29,936 nucleotides of DNA from Lachnospiraceae bacterium (GTDB taxonomy: Bacteria; Bacillota_A; Clostridia; Lachnospirales; Lachnospiraceae), in contig JAEEXJ010000031.1 of the NCBI GenBank assembly GCA_016291475.1, forward strand, positions 1 to 29,936. The letters are read 5' to 3'. The position numbers and the translations under genes are program-made. The first letter of the stretch is position 1. Every line of letters begins with the position of its first letter. This document shows, piece by piece, positions 1 to 8,090 of the stretch. A model generated the notes under the pieces. It was not told where the DNA came from and searched no databases. It was given only the letters and a program-made list of their open reading frames with translations.

Positions 1-111
1 ATGACCATCGAGCTCATCCACCCCATCGCTATGGAGCAGGGACTTACCTTCGCTATCAGAGAAGGTGGACGTACCGTTGGATCAGGAAGAGTTGCAACTG
101 TCATCGAGTAA
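1..111 (+). CDS. tuf: Elongation factor Tu, C-terminal end (5' truncated by the window)
   Basis: Frame 1 is open from the first base and ends at TAA 109-111. It encodes 36 residues, including the segment [20 protein letters not shown], which is the highly conserved end of EF-Tu domain 3. EF-Tu is the GTPase that delivers aminoacyl-tRNA to the ribosome. The ATG at base 1 is an internal methionine, not a start; the rest of the gene lies upstream of the window. A strong terminator follows 37 bases after the stop. Confidence 0.95.
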   Translation: MTIELIHPIAMEQGLTFAIREGGRTVGSGRVATVIE

Positions 112-147
112 TTCGAAGACAAAACTTTTCGAAGATTGCATAAATAC

Positions 148-184
148 AATATGCCGGAGATTTACTTCTCCGGCATATTCTTTT
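148..184 (+). terminator. Rho-independent terminator of tuf
   Basis: Perfect 12-bp stem, AATATGCCGGAG (148-159) with CTCCGGCATATT (168-179), separated by an 8-base loop and followed by CTTTT. It separates tuf from the lipoprotein gene that begins at 200. Confidence 0.9.
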
Positions 185-199
185 GATGGGAGGATTATT

Positions 200-778
200 A
201 TGAAAAAAATACTTGCAGCAGTACTTGCCTCCATGATGGTTCTTGCACTTGCAGGATGCGGTAAGACCGGCATTGAAAGCAATTGGGTTGAAAGTGACGA
301 GAACATCACCGCTACCGAAAAAGAAGACGGCTCATTTTTATACGAGGGAAGAATGGGCTCTAACATGAAGACCTATTGGTTTGATTACAGTATTGATGAT
401 GCTTATTACACCACAGATGAGATCGGTGGATATATTCCTGAAGAAGGAAATGAGTTTGTTGTTGTTAAAATTACCATGAAGAATACTTTTGGTCAAACTG
501 TTCCCATGGGCCTCTGGGATTATATTCTAAAGTGGGGCAATGATGATGAGGATAAACATATGAATGAATTTTCATATCCTATTGACGCATCAGAGCCGGT
601 TCTTGAAGATCAGTTCCCCAATATGTATGAGCTTGATGATAAAGAGACCAGAACAGGAACTCTTGTATTCGTTGCTCCCGAAGGTACAGAAGATTTTCGC
701 ATAGGTTTCGTTGAGACTTTTGAGAATGATACCGAAGGGAACGAGTTTTGGGTGTTTTTCACCGCTGATGAGAAATAA
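200..778 (+). CDS. Secreted lipoprotein with a DUF4352-like domain
   Basis: A 192-residue protein. The frame is open further upstream, but the ATG at 200 has GGGAGG six bases before it and opens a lipoprotein signal: KK, a hydrophobic stretch, then the lipobox LALAGC with the lipidated Cys at residue 20. After an acidic linker, residues from about 50 on form a beta-rich domain. The segment around GNEFVVVKITMKN resembles DUF4352/telokin-like domains of Gram-positive lipoproteins, which have an immunoglobulin-like fold and mostly unknown function. It sits alone between two terminators, so it is probably monocistronic; no promoter of its own was identified with confidence. A surface role is inferred from the lipobox only. 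Confidence 0.75.
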   Translation: MKKILAAVLASMMVLALAGCGKTGIESNWVESDENITATEKEDGSFLYEGRMGSNMKTYWFDYSIDDAYYTTDEIGGYIPEEGNEFVVVKITMKNTFGQTVPMGLWDYILKWGNDDEDKHMNEFSYPIDASEPVLEDQFPNMYELDDKETRTGTLVFVAPEGTEDFRIGFVETFENDTEGNEFWVFFTADEK

Positions 779-807
779 AAATCAGAATTAAAAATGTAAG
801 ATATCAG

Positions 808-836
808 GGCCACTGCTATATGCAGTGGCCTTTTTT
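808..836 (+). terminator. Rho-independent terminator after the lipoprotein
   Basis: Stem GGCCACTGC (808-816) and GCAGTGGCC (822-830), loop TATAT, then six T (831-836). A textbook terminator 30 bases after the stop codon at 776-778. Confidence 0.95.
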
Positions 837-843
837 GTATAAT

Positions 844-872
844 TTGACAATTATTAATAATAAAATAAAAAT
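844..872 (+). promoter_or_regulatory. Candidate promoter of the exopolysaccharide operon
   Basis: A perfect TTGACA lies at 844-849. With a 17-base spacer the -10 would be AAAAAT (867-872), a poor match inside a very AT-rich tract, so the exact -10 is uncertain. The position, just after a terminator and about 200 bases before the first gene of a long operon, makes a promoter here likely. Confidence 0.35.
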
Positions 873-1008
873 AAATTTGTAATAAATAAACGATGAAGAT
901 TTTATTAAGATATTATAAACTATTTCTAAACTTTATAAAAACTTTAGAAAGAAAACTTTTATTTGGATTTCGGAATTCGATTGGGCCTGCGATATGGTTT
1001 TACGCCTG

Positions 1009-1036
1009 CCTCGGTATATTTCCGGGGTATTTTTTT
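1009..1036 (+). terminator. Candidate attenuator hairpin in the leader of the exopolysaccharide operon
   Basis: CCTCGG (1009-1014) can pair with CCGGGG (1022-1027), with one G-U pair and a 7-base loop. It is followed by TATTTTTTT (1028-1036). A short stem plus U-run in front of the first gene suggests conditional termination in a leader of about 150-200 bases. No known riboswitch motif was recognised upstream of it. Confidence 0.35.
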
Positions 1037-1069
1037 GGGCTTTTTGCAAAAAGTTTGAGGAGAGGGAAA

Positions 1070-2185
1070 ATGTTCAAAAAGATTTTAATGTATTCGATCA
1101 TTTCAATATCAATCATGAGCGTGAATTTAACTGTACCGTTTTTCGTATCTAAGGCAAATGAGACCGTAACGGAAGAGGCGGTAACTGCCATTGAAACCGA
1201 AGAGGTAACAGAGGAAGCGGTGGTATATGATCCGACACAGCCTGTTGATATAGTGATCAATCTGGAGGATGAGACCAGATATATGGGAGTGACCGTATAT
1301 CGTATCGGTAATTATGACGGAGAAAGATTCACATATCTTCCCGAGGTTCTTTCTCTGGTTAACAAAGACTATTACAAGCTGTCGAGAGGGGCGGATATAA
1401 AAACTCATGCCGCTGCCATCGCATCTCAGATACAGAGCGCACAGATTGAAGGACAGAATGTATCGGTCGTATCCGGAGAGGGAAGGATTGAAGATTTAAC
1501 CTCAGGTCTTTATCTGATCGTACAAAACAAGGCAGACCATAATGCAACGATTGATGTTCCGTATATTGTTGAGACTCCTCAGTGGTCCGAAGAAACCATG
1601 GAGTACATGTACGATGTTCGATTTTTTCCGAAGTGGGAAAAAGAAGTCTGGTTTACTTTCAGAAATGAGGTTGTCTATCCCTTTGTATTGGGAGCGCTCT
1701 TATTATTCCTGGTCATATATTCACTGACAGGAGGAAGGGTGCTGAAGGCTGTATTATCTATCCTTGCTTTCTTCGCATGCGGATATACGGGAATGATGCG
1801 AAGCTGCGAATATTTCGGGATAGAATCGGACTTTCTGTGGATGTTTGTATTCTTCATGATCTTCGCATTTATCGGCATAGGAATACTGTGGATCTTTGTC
1901 ACGGTGATCTCCGCAATATTCAGGAAATTTCACGCTGCTGAATTGATACATAAAAATCTCTTCTGGATAACGGCATTCAGCGGAGCAACTGGAGTATTCT
2001 TCCTGCTGACAAGATATATACTGACAGACCGGTATATATGCGGAGTGATCGCAGTCATCCTTGGTATAGTCGGATGCATGGTGCAGTTTTTCGGAAGAAA
2101 AAACAAAGCTTGCGACTATACATACGAAGATCTGTACAGGCTTCCGGTGAAAGAGACATCCGATGATGAAAGGGTGGACAGTTAA
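1070..2185 (+). CDS. Membrane protein with pilin-like (SpaA/Cna-B type) ectodomain
   Basis: A 371-residue protein starting at the ATG preceded by AGGAGAGGG. Upstream in-frame codons to 893 lack a ribosome site. Residues 1-29 form a signal peptide, 30-50 a Glu/Thr-rich linker, and about 56-190 a beta-sandwich like the isopeptide-linkage domains of Gram-positive pilins: GLYLIVQ (146-152), PYIVETP (164-170) and YDVRFFPK (181-188) match the usual closing motifs. Instead of an LPXTG signal, five hydrophobic segments follow (about 202-219, 224-241, 255-283, 297-314, 322-342), placing the acidic tail in the cytoplasm. The Lys expected in the VxLYKVG-type strand is Arg (VTVYRIG), so an isopeptide bond is doubtful. 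It is the first gene of the operon and shares one base with the VTC gene (TAATG). A scaffold or sensor role is inference. Confidence 0.7.
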   Translation: MFKKILMYSIISISIMSVNLTVPFFVSKANETVTEEAVTAIETEEVTEEAVVYDPTQPVDIVINLEDETRYMGVTVYRIGNYDGERFTYLPEVLSLVNKDYYKLSRGADIKTHAAAIASQIQSAQIEGQNVSVVSGEGRIEDLTSGLYLIVQNKADHNATIDVPYIVETPQWSEETMEYMYDVRFFPKWEKEVWFTFRNEVVYPFVLGALLLFLVIYSLTGGRVLKAVLSILAFFACGYTGMMRSCEYFGIESDFLWMFVFFMIFAFIGIGILWIFVTVISAIFRKFHAAELIHKNLFWITAFSGATGVFFLLTRYILTDRYICGVIAVILGIVGCMVQFFGRKNKACDYTYEDLYRLPVKETSDDERVDS

Positions 2186-2871
2186 TGCTAGATGTAACCA
2201 GAGTTGAAAAAAAATACAACATCGATCCCATCGGCATGGAACTGATGAAAAGGCGGTTGACGAGAGTAATGACATCCGATCCGCATAACGGTCCCACGGG
2301 CTATATTGTCAGATCTTTATATTTTGATTCGATCAGAAACAAAGATTATTTTGCCAAGGCAGATGGAGAAGACGTAAGAAAGAAGATCAGATTAAGGATC
2401 TATTCTGCTCAGGACAAGAACGCAAAACTTGAAGTCAAAGAAAAAACCGACGGAATGCAGCGGAAAAGATCACTTAGCATCACCCGCGAGGAATCAGAGA
2501 AGCTGATGGCGGGCGATTACGGTTTTTTAGCAGAGAAAGATGACTCCTTTGCACAGGCTCTTTACTATCTGATGACAAAAGAAATCTACAGACCGAAATG
2601 CATTGTCGAATATGACAGATACGCATTTATACATCCGGATAACAATATCAGAGTAACGTTTGATCAGAATCTGAGAATGTCGGAGGATCCGGCTGATATG
2701 TTCAGGCCTGTTAATAAAATGATCCCTGTGGCGGAATCGTCGGATATCACACTTGAAGTTAAATATGACGGATTTTTATACAGCAGTATAAAGTCAGCGA
2801 TCGGGGATGACTTATCAATAAACGTATCAAGCAGTAAATACTGCAGAGTCAGAGAACACATGGGTTTTTAA
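2185..2871 (+). CDS. VTC-domain protein (polyphosphate polymerase type)
   Basis: A 228-residue single-domain protein of the VTC family, the catalytic tunnel domain of yeast Vtc4, which makes polyphosphate from ATP. Family hallmarks are in order: the N-terminal EKKYNI (8-13), SLYFDS (44-49), the basic strand KKIRLRIY (66-73), LEVKEK (82-87), KRS (94-96), VEYDRYAF (141-148), RVTFD (156-160), LEVKY (190-194) and SSKY (216-219). The Arg/Lys residues that line the polyphosphate tunnel and the metal-binding Glu residues therefore appear intact. There is no membrane segment; it probably docks on the DUF4956 protein encoded 19 bases downstream. Bacterial VTC proteins often lie near DUF4956 and CotH genes. 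Their true product is mostly untested, so polyphosphate synthesis here is inference. Confidence 0.85.
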   Translation: MLDVTRVEKKYNIDPIGMELMKRRLTRVMTSDPHNGPTGYIVRSLYFDSIRNKDYFAKADGEDVRKKIRLRIYSAQDKNAKLEVKEKTDGMQRKRSLSITREESEKLMAGDYGFLAEKDDSFAQALYYLMTKEIYRPKCIVEYDRYAFIHPDNNIRVTFDQNLRMSEDPADMFRPVNKMIPVAESSDITLEVKYDGFLYSSIKSAIGDDLSINVSSSKYCRVREHMGF

Positions 2872-2890
2872 CCGGAATCAGGAGAGGGAA

Positions 2891-3577
2891 ATGAAAGAAG
2901 AATTATATTATCTGTTACAGAGTCAGAGCGAAGGAAGTCTTACACTTCCGGATATATTACTGAATCTTGTTGTTGCTGCAATACTTGGCGGAATGATATT
3001 TGCAGCATACAGAAGTACACACAGCGGAACAGTTTACAGCGCTCGTTTCAACGTATCACTTGTGATGACCGTACTGGTCACTACAACGGTCATGTGTGTT
3101 ATCGGTAACAATATCTCGCTTTCGCTCGGTATGGTCGGTGCACTTTCAATCGTACGTTTCCGTACTGCCATCAAAGATCCCAGAGATACGATCTTCATAT
3201 TCTGGTCAGTAGCCGTAGGTGTGTGCTGCGGTGTGTGTGATTACATAATCGCACTTATGGGAACCGTATTTATTTTCCTGTTCCTTGTTCTGTTCGGATT
3301 TGTTAAGGATGTAAACCGTGTTCTGATAGTTGTAAGAGGAGAAGACAATGCATTGTCGGAAGCATCGAAGGTAATAGATGAATCATTCTCAAATAAGGCT
3401 GTCAGAAGAGTCTATACGGTAGAGCCTAACGGAAGCGGAGAAGTTATCTATGAAGTTACCGCAAAGATCCTTAAAAAGATATCCAAAAAGAACGGAAAGC
3501 TTGAAGATAAGCTCAGAACAATAAAGGGAACATCATCAGTCAGCGTTATGTGTCAGGAAGATGAGATCGCAGGGTGA
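2891..3577 (+). CDS. DUF4956 membrane protein
   Basis: A 228-residue protein preceded by GGAGAGGG. Three or four hydrophobic segments occupy residues about 22-40, 55-75, 98-140. They enclose the family signature GALSIVRFRTAIKDPRDT followed by FIFWSVAVG. A cytoplasmic domain of about 85 residues follows. This matches DUF4956, a family with no established biochemistry that recurrently accompanies VTC-domain genes; it may anchor the VTC protein or conduct its product. The stop overlaps a possible GTG start of the CotH gene, so the genes are translationally linked. Confidence 0.85.
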   Translation: MKEELYYLLQSQSEGSLTLPDILLNLVVAAILGGMIFAAYRSTHSGTVYSARFNVSLVMTVLVTTTVMCVIGNNISLSLGMVGALSIVRFRTAIKDPRDTIFIFWSVAVGVCCGVCDYIIALMGTVFIFLFLVLFGFVKDVNRVLIVVRGEDNALSEASKVIDESFSNKAVRRVYTVEPNGSGEVIYEVTAKILKKISKKNGKLEDKLRTIKGTSSVSVMCQEDEIAG

Positions 3578-3585
3578 TAAATGCC

Positions 3586-5196
3586 ATGAATGCGAAAAGA
3601 GACTGCTTAATATTTTTTGCGGTTGCATCTGCACTGGTTTGTTTTCTGACGGTTGTGATCTATATGATCGACAGAAAGGACGAGAAGGTCAATCAGATAA
3701 GTGCCGCATATTATACCGAGCTTCCGAAGGATGTATCTGAAGGAGATCCGCTGGCTGCCATCGGAGAAGATTTTGTGACCGATGTATCTGCTTTCAGCGG
3801 GAATCTGCCCCTTGTCGTTCTCAGGATAGACGGGGAACTGCCACAGTACAAGACCTTCAAGGACGGCATGGAGATAGTGGATACCGAAGTGGATCCCTGG
3901 ACCACCGGACTTATCAGCTTATACGATGATCCATCCGGAATAAATTCCCTTACGGATCAGCCCGTGACAGTGAGCAACATCAGGATCAAAAAAAGAGGAC
4001 ATACATCGATCTCTTTTGATAAACCTCAGTATTACATAAAGCTGACAACGGATGACGGTCTGGAAAATCCTCAGGATATTTTCGGAATGGGTGCCGACGA
4101 TTCGTGGATACTCGGCGGAAATATGGCTGATAAGAGTATGCTCAGGAACTATCTGGCATACAGGGTATCCGCCCAGATAATGGAATATGCGCCCAGATGC
4201 TGTTTCTGTGAGGTGTTCACCGAGGAAAGCGGCATATATACATATCAGGGTGTTTATCTGATGGAGGAGTCGGTCAGGAGATCCGAGAACAGGGTTCAGA
4301 TCGACGAAACTCAAAAAGACAAGGTATATACAAGCTATCTGGTAAGAAGAGACAGATTCACAAACTATGATACCATGCTGGATACCTATGCAAGACTTGA
4401 AGGGCTGAGCGATGAGTGGATAGGGGTCAAATACCCGTCCGTTGCCAATCAGACCGAAGATAATCTCGCATACATTCAGGAAGACTTCTCCAAGATAGAA
4501 AGACTCCTTCTCTCCGATAATCCTTCGGAATATAAAAGTTATCCCAGATATCTGGATACCGCTTCTTTTGTAGATTACTTCCTTATTAACGAATACTTCG
4601 GCAATTATGATGCCGGTGAGCACTCCACTTATATGTATAAGAGTTCGTGGGGGAATCTTAAGATAGGCCCTGTTTGGGATTTTGACCAGGCTATGAATAA
4701 TTCGGTTGTAGATGAGACCGATCCTTACACACTTGCCATGCAGGATAAGGAATTCTTTGAAAATCTCATCAAGGATTCAACCTTTGTCGGTCAGCTCAAG
4801 AAAAGATATTCGACTCTTCAGACTATGTATCTGAATGATGATTATATCTTCGGGATCATAGATGAAACGACGGAGTACCTCCGGAGTGCAAGAGCAAGAG
4901 AATGGTACCGCTGGGCGGGAGATTACCTGGACCCCGAGGACAGACACGGCAATTACCATTTGGATGATTATACCAAAGAAGGAATAACCATCAGCAGGTT
5001 TAACGATGATTATGATCAGGAGATCTATAACATCAAGACTTACCTCAGCCTTCACGGAAAAGTAATTCAATCGGAACTCACAGCTATTGAACGAGGATGC
5101 GTATATACCACCGGATTAAAGGGTGAGATGACCATGATGTTCCTTATCACATGCGCATTGTTTGCAGTACCTTCAATTCTTATAAACAGGAAATAG
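3586..5196 (+). CDS. CotH-family protein kinase, membrane anchored
   Basis: A 536-residue protein. The ATG at 3586 follows GGTGAT with good spacing; a GTG at 3574 overlapping the previous stop is the alternative. There is a membrane segment near residues 7-27 and another at the C-terminus (about 512-530), so the kinase domain is probably outside. CotH signatures are present: the basic strand IRIKKRGHTS around 133-142 with a Lys four residues after the next strand (FDKPQYYIKL), GGNMADKSMLRN (177-188), YQGVYLMEE (221-229) and GPVWDFDQA (361-369) carrying the conserved Asp residues. B. subtilis CotH phosphorylates spore coat proteins. Non-spore relatives are often linked with VTC and exopolysaccharide genes. 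The substrate here is unknown; candidates are the pilin-like protein or the glycan machinery. Confidence 0.85.
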   Translation: MNAKRDCLIFFAVASALVCFLTVVIYMIDRKDEKVNQISAAYYTELPKDVSEGDPLAAIGEDFVTDVSAFSGNLPLVVLRIDGELPQYKTFKDGMEIVDTEVDPWTTGLISLYDDPSGINSLTDQPVTVSNIRIKKRGHTSISFDKPQYYIKLTTDDGLENPQDIFGMGADDSWILGGNMADKSMLRNYLAYRVSAQIMEYAPRCCFCEVFTEESGIYTYQGVYLMEESVRRSENRVQIDETQKDKVYTSYLVRRDRFTNYDTMLDTYARLEGLSDEWIGVKYPSVANQTEDNLAYIQEDFSKIERLLLSDNPSEYKSYPRYLDTASFVDYFLINEYFGNYDAGEHSTYMYKSSWGNLKIGPVWDFDQAMNNSVVDETDPYTLAMQDKEFFENLIKDSTFVGQLKKRYSTLQTMYLNDDYIFGIIDETTEYLRSARAREWYRWAGDYLDPEDRHGNYHLDDYTKEGITISRFNDDYDQEIYNIKTYLSLHGKVIQSELTAIERGCVYTTGLKGEMTMMFLITCALFAVPSILINRK

Positions 5197-5200
5197 AGAA

Positions 5201-5380
5201 ATGTACACTTATCCGATGCCACAGGATATACCTGCCGCTCATTATTTTTTGGAACAGATAGATCAGCCGATGATCATATTGCTAATAAGAGTATTACTCG
5301 GGCTTACGGCTTTTATATTTGCAGCGGCGTATATCCGGATCAAAACAAATAACAGAAAAAAAGATGAGGGAAAGAAGTAG
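5201..5380 (+). CDS. 59-residue single-pass membrane protein, possible MBOAT partner
   Basis: A small ORF starting 4 bases after the CotH stop and ending directly before the MBOAT start (TAG then ATG, no gap). Residues 1-23 are polar with Tyr at 2, 4 and 15. Residues about 24-45 form one membrane helix rich in Ile, Leu and Ala. The tail is strongly basic (RIKTNNRKKDEGKK). By the positive-inside rule the tyrosine-bearing N-terminus faces outward. Tight packing on both sides argues for a real gene. I do not recognise a family. In dlt operons a small protein, DltX, stands next to the MBOAT DltB and works with it, so an acyl-transfer partner role is an analogy, not a homology claim. Confidence 0.7.
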   Translation: MYTYPMPQDIPAAHYFLEQIDQPMIILLIRVLLGLTAFIFAAAYIRIKTNNRKKDEGKK

Positions 5381-6802
5381 ATGGTTTTTTCGAGTGTAAT
5401 ATTCATATTCTATTTTTTACCTGCTGTCTTTATATTGTATTTTTGCTGTTCATTCAGCAGGACATTGCAAAATCTGATCTTGCTGCTGGTGAGTCTGATA
5501 TTCTACGCATACGGAGAACCGGTAAATATCATTCTTCTGATCGCATCAATACTGATCAATTCACTGGCGGGCTTTTTGGTATCAAGAGGATCCGATAAGG
5601 CAAGAAAGTTCTATATGATCTTAGCTGTTACGGTAAATCTGGGAATACTCTTTGTATATAAATATCTCGGATTCGTATCGGGAATGTTTTCACAGGTATT
5701 AAAGATACCGGCATTTAATATCGCTCTGCCCATCGGTATATCATTTTTTACTTTCCAGTCCATATCGTATGTTGTGGATGTCTACAGAGGAGAATCAAAA
5801 CCTGCGAACCCACTTACCGTAGGCTTGTATATCTCATTCTTTCCTCAGCTGATAGCGGGCCCCATTATCAGATATGACACTGTAGAGGATCAGATAAGAA
5901 ACAGGAAATGCTCCTTCGAAAAGTTCGGTGTCGGAATGAGCAGATTTGCTGTGGGAGTCGTCAAGAAAGTACTTCTTGCCAATACCTTTGCAACACTTGC
6001 GGATGATATTTTCAACTGGTCATCCATAGGTTCGGATCTGCTGCCTGTTCCCGTAACATTAGCATGGCTGGGAAGCATAGCATATACATTGCAGATCTAT
6101 TATGATTTCTCTGCATATTCGGATATGGCCATCGGACTTGCTCTTTGCTTCGGATTTATCTATCCCGAGAATTTTAACTATCCTTATGCGGCGGAATCAA
6201 TATCCGACTTTTGGAAAAGATGGCATATCTCACTTACGGACTGGTTTCGTAAGTATGTCTATTTTCCTCTGGGAGGAAGCAGGGTTAAAAACAGAGACAG
6301 GATGGTCAGAAACCTGTTCATCGTATGGATGCTTACCGGAATATGGCATGGTGCGAATTGGACCTTCCTGTTTTGGGGATTGTTTTATTTTGTCATACAG
6401 CTTGCGGAAAGATTCTTTGAATATCCCGAGAAAATGGGCAAGGCCGCAAGACACATATATACATTTCTTGTCGTGAATTTCGCCTGGGTGGTGTTCAGGG
6501 CAAACGATCTGTTTCAGGCGGGAGTGTTCTATAAGAATATGTTCGGTGCCAATAAGAACGGATTCTTCAGCGATACGGCATGGATGCTGGTTCGGGAAAA
6601 CTGGGTATTCCTTCTTGCCGGTTTGTTCTTTATGCTACCCGTGTCTAAAGAGATAAACACCTATATGTATGATAATCCGAAGAACGGATTATCAAAGGTA
6701 CTTTCGGCGGCATATACTCCGATGATTCTTTTCCTGTTTGTTATATCCGTAAGTTTTCTGATGAGCGGAAGTTATAATCCCTTCATATACTTTAACTTCT
6801 GA
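5381..6802 (+). CDS. MBOAT-family O-acyltransferase (AlgI-like)
   Basis: A 473-residue polytopic protein with about 11 hydrophobic segments, the usual length for AlgI/DltB-type enzymes. Signatures are FFTFQSISYVVDVYRG (122-137), FPQLIAGPIIRY (154-165), SDFWKRWHISL (275-285) and GIWHGANWT (320-328). His323 is the expected catalytic histidine and His282 the second conserved one. Such enzymes move acetyl groups from a cytoplasmic donor to polysaccharide or a partner protein outside; AlgI (alginate), WssH (acetylated cellulose) and clostridial CcsH are known analogues. The next gene encodes an AlgJ/DHHW-type partner, which supports polymer O-acetylation. The start has no strong ribosome site and is probably coupled to the preceding small gene. 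Confidence 0.9.
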   Translation: MVFSSVIFIFYFLPAVFILYFCCSFSRTLQNLILLLVSLIFYAYGEPVNIILLIASILINSLAGFLVSRGSDKARKFYMILAVTVNLGILFVYKYLGFVSGMFSQVLKIPAFNIALPIGISFFTFQSISYVVDVYRGESKPANPLTVGLYISFFPQLIAGPIIRYDTVEDQIRNRKCSFEKFGVGMSRFAVGVVKKVLLANTFATLADDIFNWSSIGSDLLPVPVTLAWLGSIAYTLQIYYDFSAYSDMAIGLALCFGFIYPENFNYPYAAESISDFWKRWHISLTDWFRKYVYFPLGGSRVKNRDRMVRNLFIVWMLTGIWHGANWTFLFWGLFYFVIQLAERFFEYPEKMGKAARHIYTFLVVNFAWVVFRANDLFQAGVFYKNMFGANKNGFFSDTAWMLVRENWVFLLAGLFFMLPVSKEINTYMYDNPKNGLSKVLSAAYTPMILFLFVISVSFLMSGSYNPFIYFNF

Positions 6803-6837
6803 TCGCAGACTTTATGTAAAGGACAGGCACATAACCA

Positions 6838-8088
6838 ATGGATGAAAGAAAAAGAAAAAAACTATATTTCAGGCGAAAAAAGTTTCTTGCCGTGATCCTG
6901 ACCGGGTTGATATTTGCATACTCTGCGATGAATATATACACCTTTGGTGAAGAGTATCTGGAAGATATAGAACATATCCTGAATAATGTGATGGCCGGCA
7001 GAAGTACGGTAAGTCACGGAGTTGAAAAACTCGAGGATGCTCTGTCGGATGATATGTATGAAAAGATGAAATTCATTGAAGCTTTTTCTTATGTAAATGT
7101 TCTGCTTGATAAGAGAGAGATAAGCAACTTTTCATATATCAAGGATGAAACCGGAAGTCTGCACTACGCATCATTTTACAGAGATCATGATCCTGACATT
7201 TTTGAATATGCACTCAGAATAGAACGCCTTGAAGAGTATGTGAATGAAAACGGGACCGATGTTTTGTTTGTGATGGCTCCTTCAAAATATGCTCCCAATG
7301 ACGGAAGGTTGAGACTCGGCCTTCCCATAAACGATCCCCATAACAATTTAAATGAGCTGATGTTCTACTTGAATCGTCTGGGAGTTAATACACTGGATCT
7401 TAATAACTTTATTCCGGGGGACACCGTTTCATACGATGATGCATTTTATAAAACCGATCATCACTGGACCATAGATGCAGCTTTTTATTCCACACAACTC
7501 ATAGCGGATAAGCTGAACGCGGATTACGGATATGATCTTGATACCGAAAAGTATCTCTCGGAAGATTCTTATACCAGGGTCAGATATGAAAACGGAATGC
7601 TTGGCTCCATGGGAAGAGCCACGGGGGTATGTTTTTCCGGACTTGATGATTTCACCGCCTATTACCCGAATTTTCAAATGAACTTCTACAGATATTATCT
7701 GGATGATGACAAGGATGAGTTCGAACTTGAAGGCGATATAACACAGACACTTATGAATTATGAAGAGCTGTATTCGAGCGATGATGTATATGAGATATCT
7801 CAGTATGGTCTGTATCTGGATGAACTTGAGGTATATGAGCATATAGTCAACAGAGATAATCCCGATGGCCCCAGGATACTCTTCATAAGAGACTCATATT
7901 TCTCACCTGTTATCACATTTATGGCTCCGATGTGCAGCGAGATAGATGCGATATGGAATATGGATAAATCGCACACGATCGTAATTGATGACTATCTGAA
8001 AGAAAATACATACGATTGCATCATACTTGAGTATTACCCTTACAACATTGAAGACAGAGGATTTAGCTTTTTTAGGGAAACGGAATAG
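6838..8088 (+). CDS. DHHW/AlgJ-type exopolysaccharide acetylation protein
   Basis: A 416-residue protein with a basic N-terminus and one membrane helix (about 15-33), leaving the rest outside. The motif TDHHWT has Asp-His-His-Trp at 207-210, and FIRDSY places a Ser at 353. These are the features of the SGNH-like fold of AlgJ, AlgX and DHHW proteins, which transfer acetyl groups onto exopolysaccharide in partnership with an MBOAT protein. Its place 35 bases after the MBOAT gene and 2 bases before the glycan synthase fits that job exactly (compare AlgI-AlgJ, WssH-WssI and CcsH-CcsI). The region between the two motifs is rich in Tyr and Asp. Catalytic function is inferred from motifs. Confidence 0.85.
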   Translation: MDERKRKKLYFRRKKFLAVILTGLIFAYSAMNIYTFGEEYLEDIEHILNNVMAGRSTVSHGVEKLEDALSDDMYEKMKFIEAFSYVNVLLDKREISNFSYIKDETGSLHYASFYRDHDPDIFEYALRIERLEEYVNENGTDVLFVMAPSKYAPNDGRLRLGLPINDPHNNLNELMFYLNRLGVNTLDLNNFIPGDTVSYDDAFYKTDHHWTIDAAFYSTQLIADKLNADYGYDLDTEKYLSEDSYTRVRYENGMLGSMGRATGVCFSGLDDFTAYYPNFQMNFYRYYLDDDKDEFELEGDITQTLMNYEELYSSDDVYEISQYGLYLDELEVYEHIVNRDNPDGPRILFIRDSYFSPVITFMAPMCSEIDAIWNMDKSHTIVIDDYLKENTYDCIILEYYPYNIEDRGFSFFRETE

Positions 8089-8090
8089 AG

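Noticed and set aside
65..199. Upstream extension of the lipoprotein frame into tuf
   Set aside because: It would read through the tuf 3' end and its terminator; the ATG at 200 has a ribosome site and a lipoprotein signal.
960..1036. c-di-GMP (GEMM) riboswitch before the exopolysaccharide operon
   Set aside because: Attractive because of the PilZ synthase, but the conserved GEMM core and tetraloop-receptor blocks are not present.
893..1069. In-frame upstream extension of the pilin-like membrane protein by 59 residues
   Set aside because: The ATG at 893 has no ribosome site, the DNA is extremely AT-rich, and the ATG at 1070 has AGGAGAGGG followed by a proper signal peptide.
3919..4623. Long minus-strand open frame of 234 codons opposite the CotH gene
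   Set aside because: No recognisable domain or ribosome site, and it lies entirely opposite a well-supported kinase gene; codon-bias shadow.
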